Shown here: piece after piece, positions 1-5,201 of the stretch
Numbering within the stretch: position 1 is the stretch's first letter
Layout: each line of letters starts with the position of its first letter
NCBI GenBank assembly: GCA_947623645.1
Contig: CANQHK010000041.1
Location: forward strand, 1 to 9,479
Direction: 5' to 3'
Length of the DNA stretch: 9,479 nt
Origin: an uncultured Bacilli bacterium
Lineage (GTDB): Bacteria; Bacillota_I; Bacilli_A; RF39; UBA660
The notes under the pieces: generated by a model
Seen by the model: the letters and a program-made list of their open reading frames with translations, nothing else
The model's database searches: none
What the model was told of the DNA's origin: nothing
Translations under genes and position numbers: made by a program

Positions 1-1217
1 GCACGAATTGCCTCTTTTAATATTTTTTCTGCATCTTTGGCAAGGGAAATTTGTCTTGCTCCTGTTAAATATGTGTAATCTTCTTGTTTTAATTGATTTA
101 AATGAAACATCTCTTGAATTTTTTCTTCTAATTCATGAAGGCCTTCTAAATCTTTGGTATTGGTATAAATTCTATTTTTTAAAGGAACTTCATCTAGTTC
201 AATTTGTTGTTGTAAATCATCTTTGTTAATGACAATAATTGTATTTTTATCTTTGGTTTTTTCAAGAATTTGGCGATCTTCTTTGGTTAATTTTTCACTT
301 CCATTTAATACTACTATAACTAAATTCGCATCTTCTATCGCTTTTAAACTTTTTTCTACTCCAATTTTCTCAACAACATCTTCAGTTGAACGAATTCCTG
401 CTGTATCGATTAAATTCAAAGTTGCTCCACCAATGTTCACTTTTCCTTCAACTGTATCTCTCGTTGTTCCGGCAATATCTGTAACGATTGCTTTTTCTTC
501 TTTCAATAGACGATTTAAAATACTGCTTTTTCCAACGTTGGGGCGCCCTACTATTGCTGTTTTAATTCCTGTTGTTAAGATTTCTCCCTCTTCTGATTTT
601 TGAATTAACTCTTCTAGTTCTTTTTTTATTTTTGTTATTTCTTCTAAAGTTTCTTTGGAAGTTACTTCTGGAACATCATCGTACTCTGGATAATCAATAT
701 GAACTTCAATTCTTGCTAATAAATTTAACATTTGTGTTCGAATTTTTCGAATTTTATCACTCATGTATCCAGCTAATCCTTGCAGTGCTACTTTTCTAGC
801 ACTATCATTTTCAGCATTGATGACATTCATTACACTTTCTGCTTTAATTAAATCAATTCTTCCATTTAAAAAGGCACGTTTCGTGAATTCTCCTGGTTCT
901 GCTAATCTACATCCATTATTTAATACAGTTTCTAATACTTTTTTAGTAGCAGAGATTCCTCCATGACAATTAATTTCTACAATATCTTCTTTGGTAAAGG
1001 TTTTTGGAGCTTTCATGATGGTCACTAGTACTTCATCAATTATATCATTATCTGCTTTTATATGCCCATAATGAATTGTATGAGATTTTTCTTTAGTTAA
1101 ATCGCACCCTGTAAAGATTTGATTCACTATTTTTATAGCATCTTCTCCACTTACTCGAATTATCGAAATAGCTCCCACTCCTAAAGCTGTTGATATTGCT
1201 GCAATGGTATCATTCAT
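1..1217 (-). CDS. mnmE: tRNA uridine-5-carboxymethylaminomethyl modification GTPase MnmE (3'-truncated by window edge)
   Basis: MnmE (TrmE) works with MnmG to install the (carboxymethyl)aminomethyl group on the wobble U34 of tRNAs. It is a cytosolic dimer with an N-terminal formyl-folate-binding domain, a helical domain and an inserted Ras-like G domain. The frame reads without interruption from ATG 1217 for 405 codons and runs off the window; about 50 C-terminal residues, including the catalytic C-x-GK end, should lie outside. The N-terminal signature PGEFTKRAFLNGRIDL is present. G-domain motifs are G1 GRPNVGKS (224-231), G2 GTTRDT, G3 DTAGI (from 271) and G4 NKDD (331-334). The usual G5 SA-K/R-x-G stretch is weak here (IYTNTKDLEG). 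An SD (AGAGGTGA, about 1228-1235) supports the start. It lies downstream of jag but has its own promoter after a terminator. Identity is very secure. Confidence 0.97.
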   Translation of the reverse strand, partial: MNDTIAAISTALGVGAISIIRVSGEDAIKIVNQIFTGCDLTKEKSHTIHYGHIKADNDIIDEVLVTIMKAPKTFTKEDIVEINCHGGISATKKVLETVLNNGCRLAEPGEFTKRAFLNGRIDLIKAESVMNVINAENDSARKVALQGLAGYMSDKIRKIRTQMLNLLARIEVHIDYPEYDDVPEVTSKETLEEITKIKKELEELIQKSEEGEILTTGIKTAIVGRPNVGKSSILNRLLKEEKAIVTDIAGTTRDTVEGKVNIGGATLNLIDTAGIRSTEDVVEKIGVEKSLKAIEDANLVIVVLNGSEKLTKEDRQILEKTKDKNTIIVINKDDLQQQIELDEVPLKNRIYTNTKDLEGLHELEEKIQEMFHLNQLKQEDYTYLTGARQISLAKDAEKILKEAIR

Positions 1218-1227
1218 TTTTAACGTC

Positions 1228-1235
1228 ACCTCTTT
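1228..1235 (-). promoter_or_regulatory. Ribosome binding site of mnmE
   Basis: Reading the minus strand, AGAGGTGA sits about 10 nt before ATG 1217. It fixes the start of mnmE, which agrees with the family N-terminus (MNDTIAAISTALGVGAISI). Confidence 0.8.
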
Positions 1236-1248
1236 TTTTGGCGCATTT

Positions 1249-1257
1249 AGTATAACA
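1249..1257 (-). promoter_or_regulatory. Extended -10 promoter of mnmE
   Basis: The minus strand reads TGTTATACT: TATACT at 1254-1249 preceded by TG one base upstream, an extended -10 element. There is no good -35; that region is the T-tract of the jag terminator. Its position just after a terminator and about 32 bp before the mnmE ATG suggests mnmE is transcribed separately from the jag cluster. Promoter activity is inferred. Confidence 0.6.
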
Positions 1258-1267
1258 TATTTTTTCT

Positions 1268-1296
1268 AAAAAGAAAAGAGGCCTCTCGCCTCCTCT
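1268..1296 (-). terminator. Rho-independent terminator after jag
   Basis: On the minus strand GAGGC (1292-1288), loop GAGAG and GCCTC (1282-1278) form a GC-rich 5-bp stem, extendable by A-T and G-T pairs, followed by TTTTCTTTTT. The hairpin begins almost at the jag stop (TAG 1297-1295). It closes the rpmH-rnpA-yidC-jag cluster. Confidence 0.85.
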
Positions 1297-1915
1297 ATTT
1301 TTCTTTATCAAATTGGATTGGTTTGATTACTACGCACCGATTTGGTTCTTCTCCTGTACTTTCTGTTACGACATATTTATTATCTGCTAAAGCTGTATGA
1401 ATTAATCTTCTTTCATAAGAATTCATCGGATCTAATTTTGCTTCTACTTTGGTTCGTCCAACTTCCCGAGCAATTCTTTTTGCAACACGAATTAAATTCT
1501 CTTGTTTTTTCTCTTTGTAATCGTTTACATCTAAAGTAAAATGATAATGTTCACCAGTTTCCACTAAAATGGCTTGTCTTACAATCGTATTTAGAGCATC
1601 CATATTTTTTCCATTTTTTCCGATTAAAAGAGAATTGTTGTCGGCATAAAGAGTAATATTTAAATAATCATCTCTCTTTTTTACTTCTAAGTTCACATTA
1701 AACCCTATATTTTTCGTTAATTCTTTGATGTAATCTTTAATAAAATCAACAATTTCTGCTTTTCTAATTACTTCAATTGTTACCTTTTTACTAAAAAGTC
1801 CTGTTTTTTCTTCTTTTTGTTTAATGATTAATTGATCTTCTAATTCTTGAAGTTCAATTTTTGCAGCATTTACTGCTTCTTCATATGTTTTTCCACTAAA
1901 TTCATATTTTTTCAT
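1295..1915 (-). CDS. jag: RNA-binding protein Jag/KhpB (Jag-N, KH and R3H domains)
   Basis: Jag (KhpB, EloR, SpoIIIJ-associated protein) is a cytosolic RNA-binding protein. In streptococci it is linked to cell elongation, usually with the small KH protein KhpA. The 206 residues fit the family: a Jag-N domain at about 1-52 with FSGKTYEEAV near the start and the TGLFSKK loop at 38-44; a KH domain at about 75-135 with the GxxG loop as GKNG (99-102); and an R3H domain at about 145-206 with the R-x3-H signature R169/H173 and the usual closing VVIKP. The ATG overlaps the yidC TGA by four bases (ATGA), and the SD (AAGAAGGAG) lies inside the last yidC codons, so translation is probably coupled. The yidC-jag pairing is conserved across Bacillota. 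No defects seen. Confidence 0.96.
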   Translation of the reverse strand: MKKYEFSGKTYEEAVNAAKIELQELEDQLIIKQKEEKTGLFSKKVTIEVIRKAEIVDFIKDYIKELTKNIGFNVNLEVKKRDDYLNITLYADNNSLLIGKNGKNMDALNTIVRQAILVETGEHYHFTLDVNDYKEKKQENLIRVAKRIAREVGRTKVEAKLDPMNSYERRLIHTALADNKYVVTESTGEEPNRCVVIKPIQFDKEK

Positions 1916-2841
1916 AGTCCTGCACGCTCCTTCTTAACAATTAAATTTTGAATAATCGTAAATACATTGGTAGTAATCCAGTAAATACAAAGAGCGGTTG
2001 GCATAAATGTTCCCATTACTACAATCATTACGGTCATAACATTGGTCATACTTTTCATCGGGTCATTTTCCGTCGTTGCGGTAGTTCTATTTAAATTGAA
2101 AGAGAAAAATGTGGTAAGTCCTATTAAAATGATTAATACTAAATAAAGAAAATTACCTTTACTCGTAAGTCCTAACCAAGGGGTCGTTCCTAATTGGAGC
2201 GTTAAAAAGTTTTCTTCAAATACAGCTGGTACACGGTTAATTGCTTCTAAAAATGCTATAAATAAAGGAAATTGAATTAAACCATAGACACAACCAGATA
2301 CGGGATTAATATTATATTTTTTATAAATCATCGTCATTTCTTGACTCTTTTTAAACATCGACTCTTGATCAGTTTTATCTTTATATTTTTTTTCTAAACG
2401 ATCTAATTCCGGTTGAGCTTTCTTTAGTAGTTCGGATTGCATTGCTGTTTTTTTCGTAATTGGATAGGCAATTAAACGAATCGCTAAACTCGTGATGATT
2501 AAGGCAAGTGCTGCACTTTTTACATAATTAGATATAAATAATATTACCCACGCAAGAGGCTTTACAAAAATACTCGTCCATAATCCTTCATATTTACCGC
2601 TTGTAATACTAAATTTCGAACACTCTGGTAATTTCTTTAAATTTACTTTATTTTTTTCATAGATCTTTATTGTTTCTTCATTCGTTGGTTTACATAATAT
2701 ATTTTCGGTTAAACTTTGTCCTGTTTCGGGATTTGTTACAACCTTATTATCTTCACCTTTTAACGTTTTTGTACATCCTGTTAATAGTAGAACAACTAAT
2801 AAAATTCCTACTATTTTTTGTTTATTTTTCTTTGTTTTCAT
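1912..2841 (-). CDS. yidC: Membrane protein insertase YidC/Oxa1 (SpoIIIJ type lipoprotein)
   Basis: YidC inserts and folds membrane proteins, alone or with SecYEG. The 309-residue product begins with a basic N-terminus, a hydrophobic core and the lipobox L20-T-G-C23, so it should be processed as a lipoprotein. About five membrane segments follow. The conserved groove arginine is R122 in SLAIRLIAYP, preceding a charged cytoplasmic coiled hairpin (about 130-175). The NPVSGC...IQFPLF motif at 179-194 is typical. I chose ATG 2841, preceded by AAGAAGGGAG with 5-nt spacing, over the upstream GTG 2859, which would itself be part of that SD. The start overlaps the end of rnpA by 20 bp. Unusual: the outer segment between C23 and the first membrane helix is about 60 residues long and has two cysteines (C50, C74); in B. 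subtilis SpoIIIJ it is much shorter. Confidence 0.96.
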   Translation of the reverse strand: MKTKKNKQKIVGILLVVLLLTGCTKTLKGEDNKVVTNPETGQSLTENILCKPTNEETIKIYEKNKVNLKKLPECSKFSITSGKYEGLWTSIFVKPLAWVILFISNYVKSAALALIITSLAIRLIAYPITKKTAMQSELLKKAQPELDRLEKKYKDKTDQESMFKKSQEMTMIYKKYNINPVSGCVYGLIQFPLFIAFLEAINRVPAVFEENFLTLQLGTTPWLGLTSKGNFLYLVLIILIGLTTFFSFNLNRTTATTENDPMKSMTNVMTVMIVVMGTFMPTALCIYWITTNVFTIIQNLIVKKERAGL

Positions 2842-3184
2842 GGATTCTCCCTTCTTCACTGTTTATTTTCCTAAACAATTGCTGGTAGCTTTTTTCCATT
2901 TCTTGAAAAGACTTTTCTAAACAGCTCTTTCTTACTATTATAATATAATCTTTGCTTTTTTCATAGGAATTTTGAAAATTATCTACAATATTTCTCATTT
3001 GACGTTTCAATTTATTTCGAACATGGGCTTTTCCAACTTTGGTTCCAACACTAATTCCAAAATGAGCAAAAGAATCTTTACTATCCTTATAGTAAATTAC
3101 GAAGCAATCATTTTTAACACATTTTCCATGTTCAATAATTTCTGAAAAATCTTCTTTCTTTCTTACAATATTTGCCTTTTTCAT
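2822..3184 (-). CDS. rnpA: Ribonuclease P protein component
   Basis: RnpA is the small basic protein subunit of RNase P. It binds the catalytic RNA and the 5' leader of pre-tRNA. The product is 120 residues, close to the usual 115-120. It begins MKKANIVRKKEDFSEIIEHG, the normal family start, and carries the RNR signature KVGKAHVRNKLKRQMR in the middle. ATG 3184 was chosen; an in-frame GTG at 3220 lies inside the terminator hairpin and is unlikely. An SD (AGAAAGGA) precedes the ATG by about 10 nt. No promoter is visible between rpmH and rnpA, so expression probably depends on read-through of the hairpin after rpmH. The 3' end overlaps yidC. Confidence 0.96.
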   Translation of the reverse strand: MKKANIVRKKEDFSEIIEHGKCVKNDCFVIYYKDSKDSFAHFGISVGTKVGKAHVRNKLKRQMRNIVDNFQNSYEKSKDYIIIVRKSCLEKSFQEMEKSYQQLFRKINSEEGRIHENKEK

Positions 3185-3206
3185 AGAATTTTCATCCTTT
3201 CTGATA

Positions 3207-3233
3207 AAAGAAAAAAGCACTGTTAAAACAGTG
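3207..3233 (-). terminator. Hairpin terminator/attenuator between rpmH and rnpA
   Basis: The minus strand reads CACTGTT-TT-AACAGTG (3233-3218), a 7-bp inverted repeat with a realistic loop of about 6 nt after fraying, followed by CTTTTTTCTTTT. It starts 3 nt after the rpmH stop. As no promoter follows, it probably acts as a partial terminator, setting high rpmH and lower rnpA-yidC-jag output. Confidence 0.75.
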
Positions 3234-3236
3234 AAC

Positions 3237-3359
3237 TTATTTGCTTAATCTTTTCCGTCCCTTTGCTCTTCTTTTGTTAAGAACATTTGTCTTTACTCTT
3301 GCAAAGAACCCATGTTTCTTTTTCATTTTACGATTATTTGGTTGATACGTTCTTTTCAT
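3237..3359 (-). CDS. rpmH: 50S ribosomal protein L34 (short form, 40 residues)
   Basis: L34 is a small, very basic protein of the large ribosomal subunit. The gene reads MKRTYQPNNRKMKKKHGFFA, then RVKTNVLNKRRAKGRKRLSK and a TAA stop, which is the standard L34 pattern. Most bacterial L34 proteins are 44-46 residues; this one is 40. The shortfall lies in the KTKNGRK-VL stretch, where four residues are absent (KTN runs straight into VLN), an in-frame loss. The start ATG 3359 has a strong SD (GGAGGTGG) 9 nt upstream and a near-perfect sigma-A promoter. It is the first gene of the leftward cluster at oriC, as in B. subtilis and E. coli. Confidence 0.96.
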   Translation of the reverse strand: MKRTYQPNNRKMKKKHGFFARVKTNVLNKRRAKGRKRLSK

Positions 3360-3368
3360 AATTTTTTT

Positions 3369-3376
3369 CCACCTCC
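3369..3376 (-). promoter_or_regulatory. Ribosome binding site of rpmH
   Basis: GGAGGTGG on the minus strand, 9 nt before ATG 3359. It is a near-perfect anti-16S complement and decides the start of this short gene. Confidence 0.85.
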
Positions 3377-3393
3377 AGACATAAATCTACACT

Positions 3394-3423
3394 ATTATAA
3401 TAAGAAAATAGGGGATTTGTCAA
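3394..3423 (-). promoter_or_regulatory. Sigma-A promoter of rpmH
   Basis: On the minus strand TTGACA (3423-3418) and TATAAT (3399-3394) are separated by 18 bp, both hexamers matching the consensus exactly. A start about 7 nt downstream would leave a short leader ending at the GGAGGTGG SD (3376-3369). This is the best promoter in the window and fits strong expression of a ribosomal gene. Confidence 0.88.
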
Positions 3424-3460
3424 TTAAAAGTTGGGAAGTTTTTGAAAAATCTTTGGATTT

Positions 3461-3486
3461 TTTTCGATTTTCGACATTTTTCAACA
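3461..3486 (+). repeat. Phased DnaA-box-like repeats TTTTC(G/A)ACA
   Basis: TTTTCGATT (3461), TTTTCGACA (3468-3476) and TTTTCAACA (3478-3486) run into TTTTCCACA (3487-3495). The last three units start 10 and 9 bp apart, about one helical turn, and differ mainly at the sixth base. They look like graded DnaA boxes (two or three mismatches to TTATCCACA). Binding is inferred. Confidence 0.55.
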
Positions 3487-3495
3487 TTTTCCACA
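3487..3495 (+). promoter_or_regulatory. DnaA box (TTTTCCACA)
   Basis: One mismatch to TTATCCACA. It is the last unit of the phased array. Confidence 0.7.
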
Positions 3496-3544
3496 GACCT
3501 GTTGAGAACTTTTTACACTCTGTGAATTGAGTTTTTTTGAAATT

Positions 3545-3553
3545 TGTGGAAAA
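3545..3553 (-). promoter_or_regulatory. DnaA box (TTTTCCACA, reverse)
   Basis: TGTGGAAAA on the plus strand, one mismatch to consensus. Confidence 0.7.
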
Positions 3554-3587
3554 CTAACGGATAACTTTCTGTGATAAGAAATTTGCT

Positions 3588-3596
3588 TGTGGATAA
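3588..3596 (-). promoter_or_regulatory. Perfect DnaA box (TTATCCACA, reverse)
   Basis: TGTGGATAA on the plus strand, an exact match to the consensus DnaA box and the only exact one I found here. It directly precedes the AT-rich tract 3601-3636. Confidence 0.85.
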
Positions 3597-3640
3597 TCCT
3601 GTTTATATCTTGTGAATTTTATTTTTTTTTAAAATAGGAC

Positions 3641-3669
3641 TTTCTTTTTCCACAAAATTAAGTTACAAT
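3641..3669 (+). promoter_or_regulatory. Putative dnaA promoter
   Basis: TACAAT (3664-3669) is a good -10. With a 17-bp spacer the -35 would be TTTCTT (3641-3646), a weak match. It lies about 40 bp before the dnaA start and overlaps a DnaA box, the usual autoregulated arrangement. Confidence 0.5.
3646..3654 (+). promoter_or_regulatory. DnaA box inside the dnaA promoter (TTTTCCACA)
   Basis: One mismatch to consensus. It lies in the spacer just upstream of the putative dnaA -10 (3664-3669), a position suited to autorepression by DnaA. The regulatory role is inferred. Confidence 0.65.
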
Positions 3670-3693
3670 AAAAAGCAATTGATAAGTTTCGTT

Positions 3694-3700
3694 AGGAGGG
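3694..3700 (+). promoter_or_regulatory. Ribosome binding site selecting the GTG start of dnaA
   Basis: AGGAGGG lies 7 nt before GTG 3708. The nearby ATG at 3712 is out of frame, so the SD and the family N-terminus both favour GTG. Confidence 0.85.
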
Positions 3701-3707
3701 ATGTTGG

Positions 3708-5063
3708 GTGAATGAAAAAATTATTTGGTCAAAATTCTTAAATCTTATTCAAAATGAGATTACTTCCTTATCCTTCGAAACTTGGTTTAAAGATACGGAA
3801 CTTTATTCTTTAAAAGAAAATAAAGCCATCATTCTTGTTCCGATGCCAATTCACAAGAAACATCTCTTCGATAATTACTTAGACGTTATCAAAGATACCT
3901 TAAAAGAAATTGATGGAGAAACGTACGAAGTAGAATTCCTTTTAAAAGAAGAACTTGAGAAAAAACAAGAAGAAGTTCAAGAAGAAAAAGTAGGGGAGAA
4001 GCCTTTAGAATTTTTCTCCACAAATTTAAATAAAAATTATAATTTTGATACCTTTATTGTTGGAAACAGTAATAAATTTGCTCATGCTGCAGCTCTTTCC
4101 GTTGCAGAAAATCCTGGTAAAATGTACAATCCTTTATTTATATATGGAAATAGTGGGTTGGGGAAAACGCATTTAATGCATGCGATTGGAAACTACATTG
4201 TTGAAAACAGTAACAAGAAAGTTCTTTATGTAACAAGTGAACAATTTATATCTGATTTTTTGGGAATTAGTAAGAAAGATGAATTCGGCAATAATTTTAA
4301 TTATATTGAATACTTTAAAAACAAATATCGAAATGTAGACGTCTTATTAATTGATGATATTCAGTTTTTAGGAGGTGCTACCCAAACACAACAAGAATTT
4401 TTTCATACTTTTAATACTTTATATAGTGATAATAAACAAATTATTATTTCTTCGGACCGTTCCCCAGATGATTTAAAACTTTTGGAAGACCGGCTTCGAA
4501 CGAGGTTTTGTTGGGGTCTTACTGTTGATATTTTTCCACCAGACTTCGAACTTCGAATTGCAATTCTAAAGAAAAAAATTATTGGTGGGGCGGTCGAAAA
4601 AGAAATTCCAGAAGATGTCATTGAATATATTGCTTCGAATATGGGAAGTGATGTTCGTCAACTGGAGGGTTCTATTACAAGGCTTCTTGCTTATTCTACG
4701 ATTATGGGTGGATCGAAAATTACTTTGGATTTAGCAATTGAGGCGCTGAAAGATTATGTTAACAAAGGAATCAGTGAAAAAAATGATATTCACAAGATTC
4801 AAAAAGTCGTCGCGGAATTCTTCCAAGTTACCGTGGAGGATTTAAAAAGCAAGAAAAGAAGTGCTAATTTAGCTTTTCCAAGGCAGGTCGCCATGTACTT
4901 ATGTCGAAAACTTACCAATGAATCTTTTCCAAAGATTGGAACAGAATTTGGTGGAAAAGATCATTCTACAGTAATGCACTCTTGCGATAAGATAGAAAGA
5001 GAGATAAAACATAATCAAGAACTTGCTAATATTGTTGAAAAGATTTCTCAAGAGATAACATGA
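3708..5063 (+). CDS. dnaA: Chromosomal replication initiator protein DnaA
   Basis: DnaA binds DnaA boxes at oriC and, as an ATP-bound filament, melts the origin and loads the helicase. The 451-residue protein has all four domains: domain I (about 1-83, with W26 in SFETWFKDT); a short Glu/Lys-rich linker (about 84-105); AAA+ domain III with Walker A GNSGLGKT (147-154), Walker B LLIDDIQFL (213-221), sensor 1 IIISSD (245-250), arginine-finger box DRLRTRF (261-267) and sensor 2 GSDVRQLEG (313-321); and DNA-binding domain IV with KDHSTVMHSCDKIE (417-430). The start is GTG. Between Walker A and B it carries about seven residues more than B. subtilis or E. coli DnaA (about 185-199), near the initiator-specific helices. 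The stop is TGA. DnaA boxes on both sides suggest autoregulation. Confidence 0.98.
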   Translation: MNEKIIWSKFLNLIQNEITSLSFETWFKDTELYSLKENKAIILVPMPIHKKHLFDNYLDVIKDTLKEIDGETYEVEFLLKEELEKKQEEVQEEKVGEKPLEFFSTNLNKNYNFDTFIVGNSNKFAHAAALSVAENPGKMYNPLFIYGNSGLGKTHLMHAIGNYIVENSNKKVLYVTSEQFISDFLGISKKDEFGNNFNYIEYFKNKYRNVDVLLIDDIQFLGGATQTQQEFFHTFNTLYSDNKQIIISSDRSPDDLKLLEDRLRTRFCWGLTVDIFPPDFELRIAILKKKIIGGAVEKEIPEDVIEYIASNMGSDVRQLEGSITRLLAYSTIMGGSKITLDLAIEALKDYVNKGISEKNDIHKIQKVVAEFFQVTVEDLKSKKRSANLAFPRQVAMYLCRKLTNESFPKIGTEFGGKDHSTVMHSCDKIEREIKHNQELANIVEKISQEIT

Positions 5064-5072
5064 TGTTGATAA
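5064..5072 (-). promoter_or_regulatory. DnaA-box-like site (TTATCAACA, reverse)
   Basis: TGTTGATAA on the plus strand, one mismatch to consensus, directly after the dnaA stop. It is inverted relative to 5092-5100. Confidence 0.6.
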
Positions 5073-5080
5073 TTTTCGAT

Positions 5081-5089
5081 TTATCCCCA
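5081..5089 (+). promoter_or_regulatory. DnaA box (TTATCCCCA)
   Basis: One mismatch to TTATCCACA. Confidence 0.65.
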
Positions 5090-5091
5090 AC

Positions 5092-5100
5092 TTATCAACA
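5092..5100 (+). promoter_or_regulatory. DnaA-box-like site (TTATCAACA)
   Basis: One mismatch to consensus, 2 bp after the previous box. It lies just upstream of the dnaN -10. Confidence 0.6.
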
Positions 5101-5118
5101 AGCAATTTGGAAAGAATG

Positions 5119-5127
5119 TGATATAAT
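5119..5127 (+). promoter_or_regulatory. Extended -10 promoter of dnaN
   Basis: TGATATAAT, preceded by TG to give TGTGATATAAT, is a TRTGN-type extended -10 with a perfect TATAAT. No -35 is recognisable at 16-18 bp. It would give dnaN its own transcript in addition to any read-through from dnaA, and flanking DnaA boxes could regulate it. Confidence 0.65.
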
Positions 5128-5144
5128 ATCAATAGAAAATTTAG

Positions 5145-5162
5145 TTTTCCACAATTTCCACA
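5145..5162 (+). promoter_or_regulatory. Tandem abutting DnaA boxes (TTTTCCACA, ATTTCCACA)
   Basis: Two 9-mers head to tail with no gap (5145-5153 and 5154-5162), with one and two mismatches to consensus. They border the AT-rich tract, as expected for boxes guiding a DnaA filament into the unwinding region. Confidence 0.65.
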
Positions 5163-5201
5163 GTGATAAAAATAAAATTATTAAAGAAAGAAGGAATATT
5201 T

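Larger units (their letters stand above)
3424..3663. other. oriC: oriC, upstream part (rpmH-dnaA intergenic DnaA-box cluster)
   Basis: The 348-bp gap between rpmH and dnaA has no gene. It holds the diverging rpmH and dnaA promoters and a cluster of DnaA-box-like 9-mers: one perfect box (3588-3596), three copies of TTTTCCACA (3487, 3545 reverse, 3646), and a run of related TTTTCGACA/TTTTCAACA units (3461-3495). An AT-rich tract (3601-3636, with only 4 G/C) follows the perfect box. The divergent gene polarity on each side and the neighbouring dnaA support an origin. Which part unwinds is inferred. Confidence 0.85.
5064..5201. other. oriC: oriC, downstream part (dnaA-dnaN intergenic) with candidate unwinding tract
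   Basis: This 138-bp gap contains an inverted pair of 9-mers (TGTTGATAA 5064-5072 and TTATCAACA 5092-5100), TTATCCCCA (5081-5089) and two abutting boxes TTTTCCACA/ATTTCCACA (5145-5162). The next 26 bp (5163-5188) contain only three G/C. Tandem boxes followed by an AT-rich tract upstream of dnaN resembles the B. subtilis oriC unwinding site. I could not recognise a convincing DnaA-trio series, so the exact unwinding site is open. Confidence 0.75.

Noticed and set aside
8..966. Several plus-strand open frames of 67-126 codons opposite mnmE
   Set aside because: They are antisense to a clear, uninterrupted mnmE frame, have no convincing SD and show no recognisable protein features.
2842..2859. 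Upstream GTG start for yidC (2859)
   Set aside because: Its codons form the SD (AAGAAGGGAG) for ATG 2841, which gives a normal lipoprotein signal sequence.
3185..3220. Upstream GTG start for rnpA (3220)
   Set aside because: It lies inside the terminator hairpin and adds 12 residues not found in the family; ATG 3184 gives the standard RnpA N-terminus.
3445..3462. AAAAATC-TTTG-GATTTTT inverted repeat between rpmH and dnaA
   Set aside because: It is AT-only with no upstream gene in a sensible orientation; in DNA this AT-rich such repeats arise readily by chance.
3570..3578. TGTGATAAG as a DnaA box
   Set aside because: It looks like TGTGGATAA with a base missing and has three or more mismatches when aligned without a gap.
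5064..5100. Inverted 9-mers after dnaA as a transcription terminator
   Set aside because: The 9-bp stem has a 19-nt loop and no T tract follows; the arms are better explained as DnaA-box-like sites.
5163..5201. Upstream GTG start for dnaN (5163)
   Set aside because: It lies in the AT-rich origin tract without an SD; ATG 5202 has a well-spaced SD and the normal clamp N-terminus.
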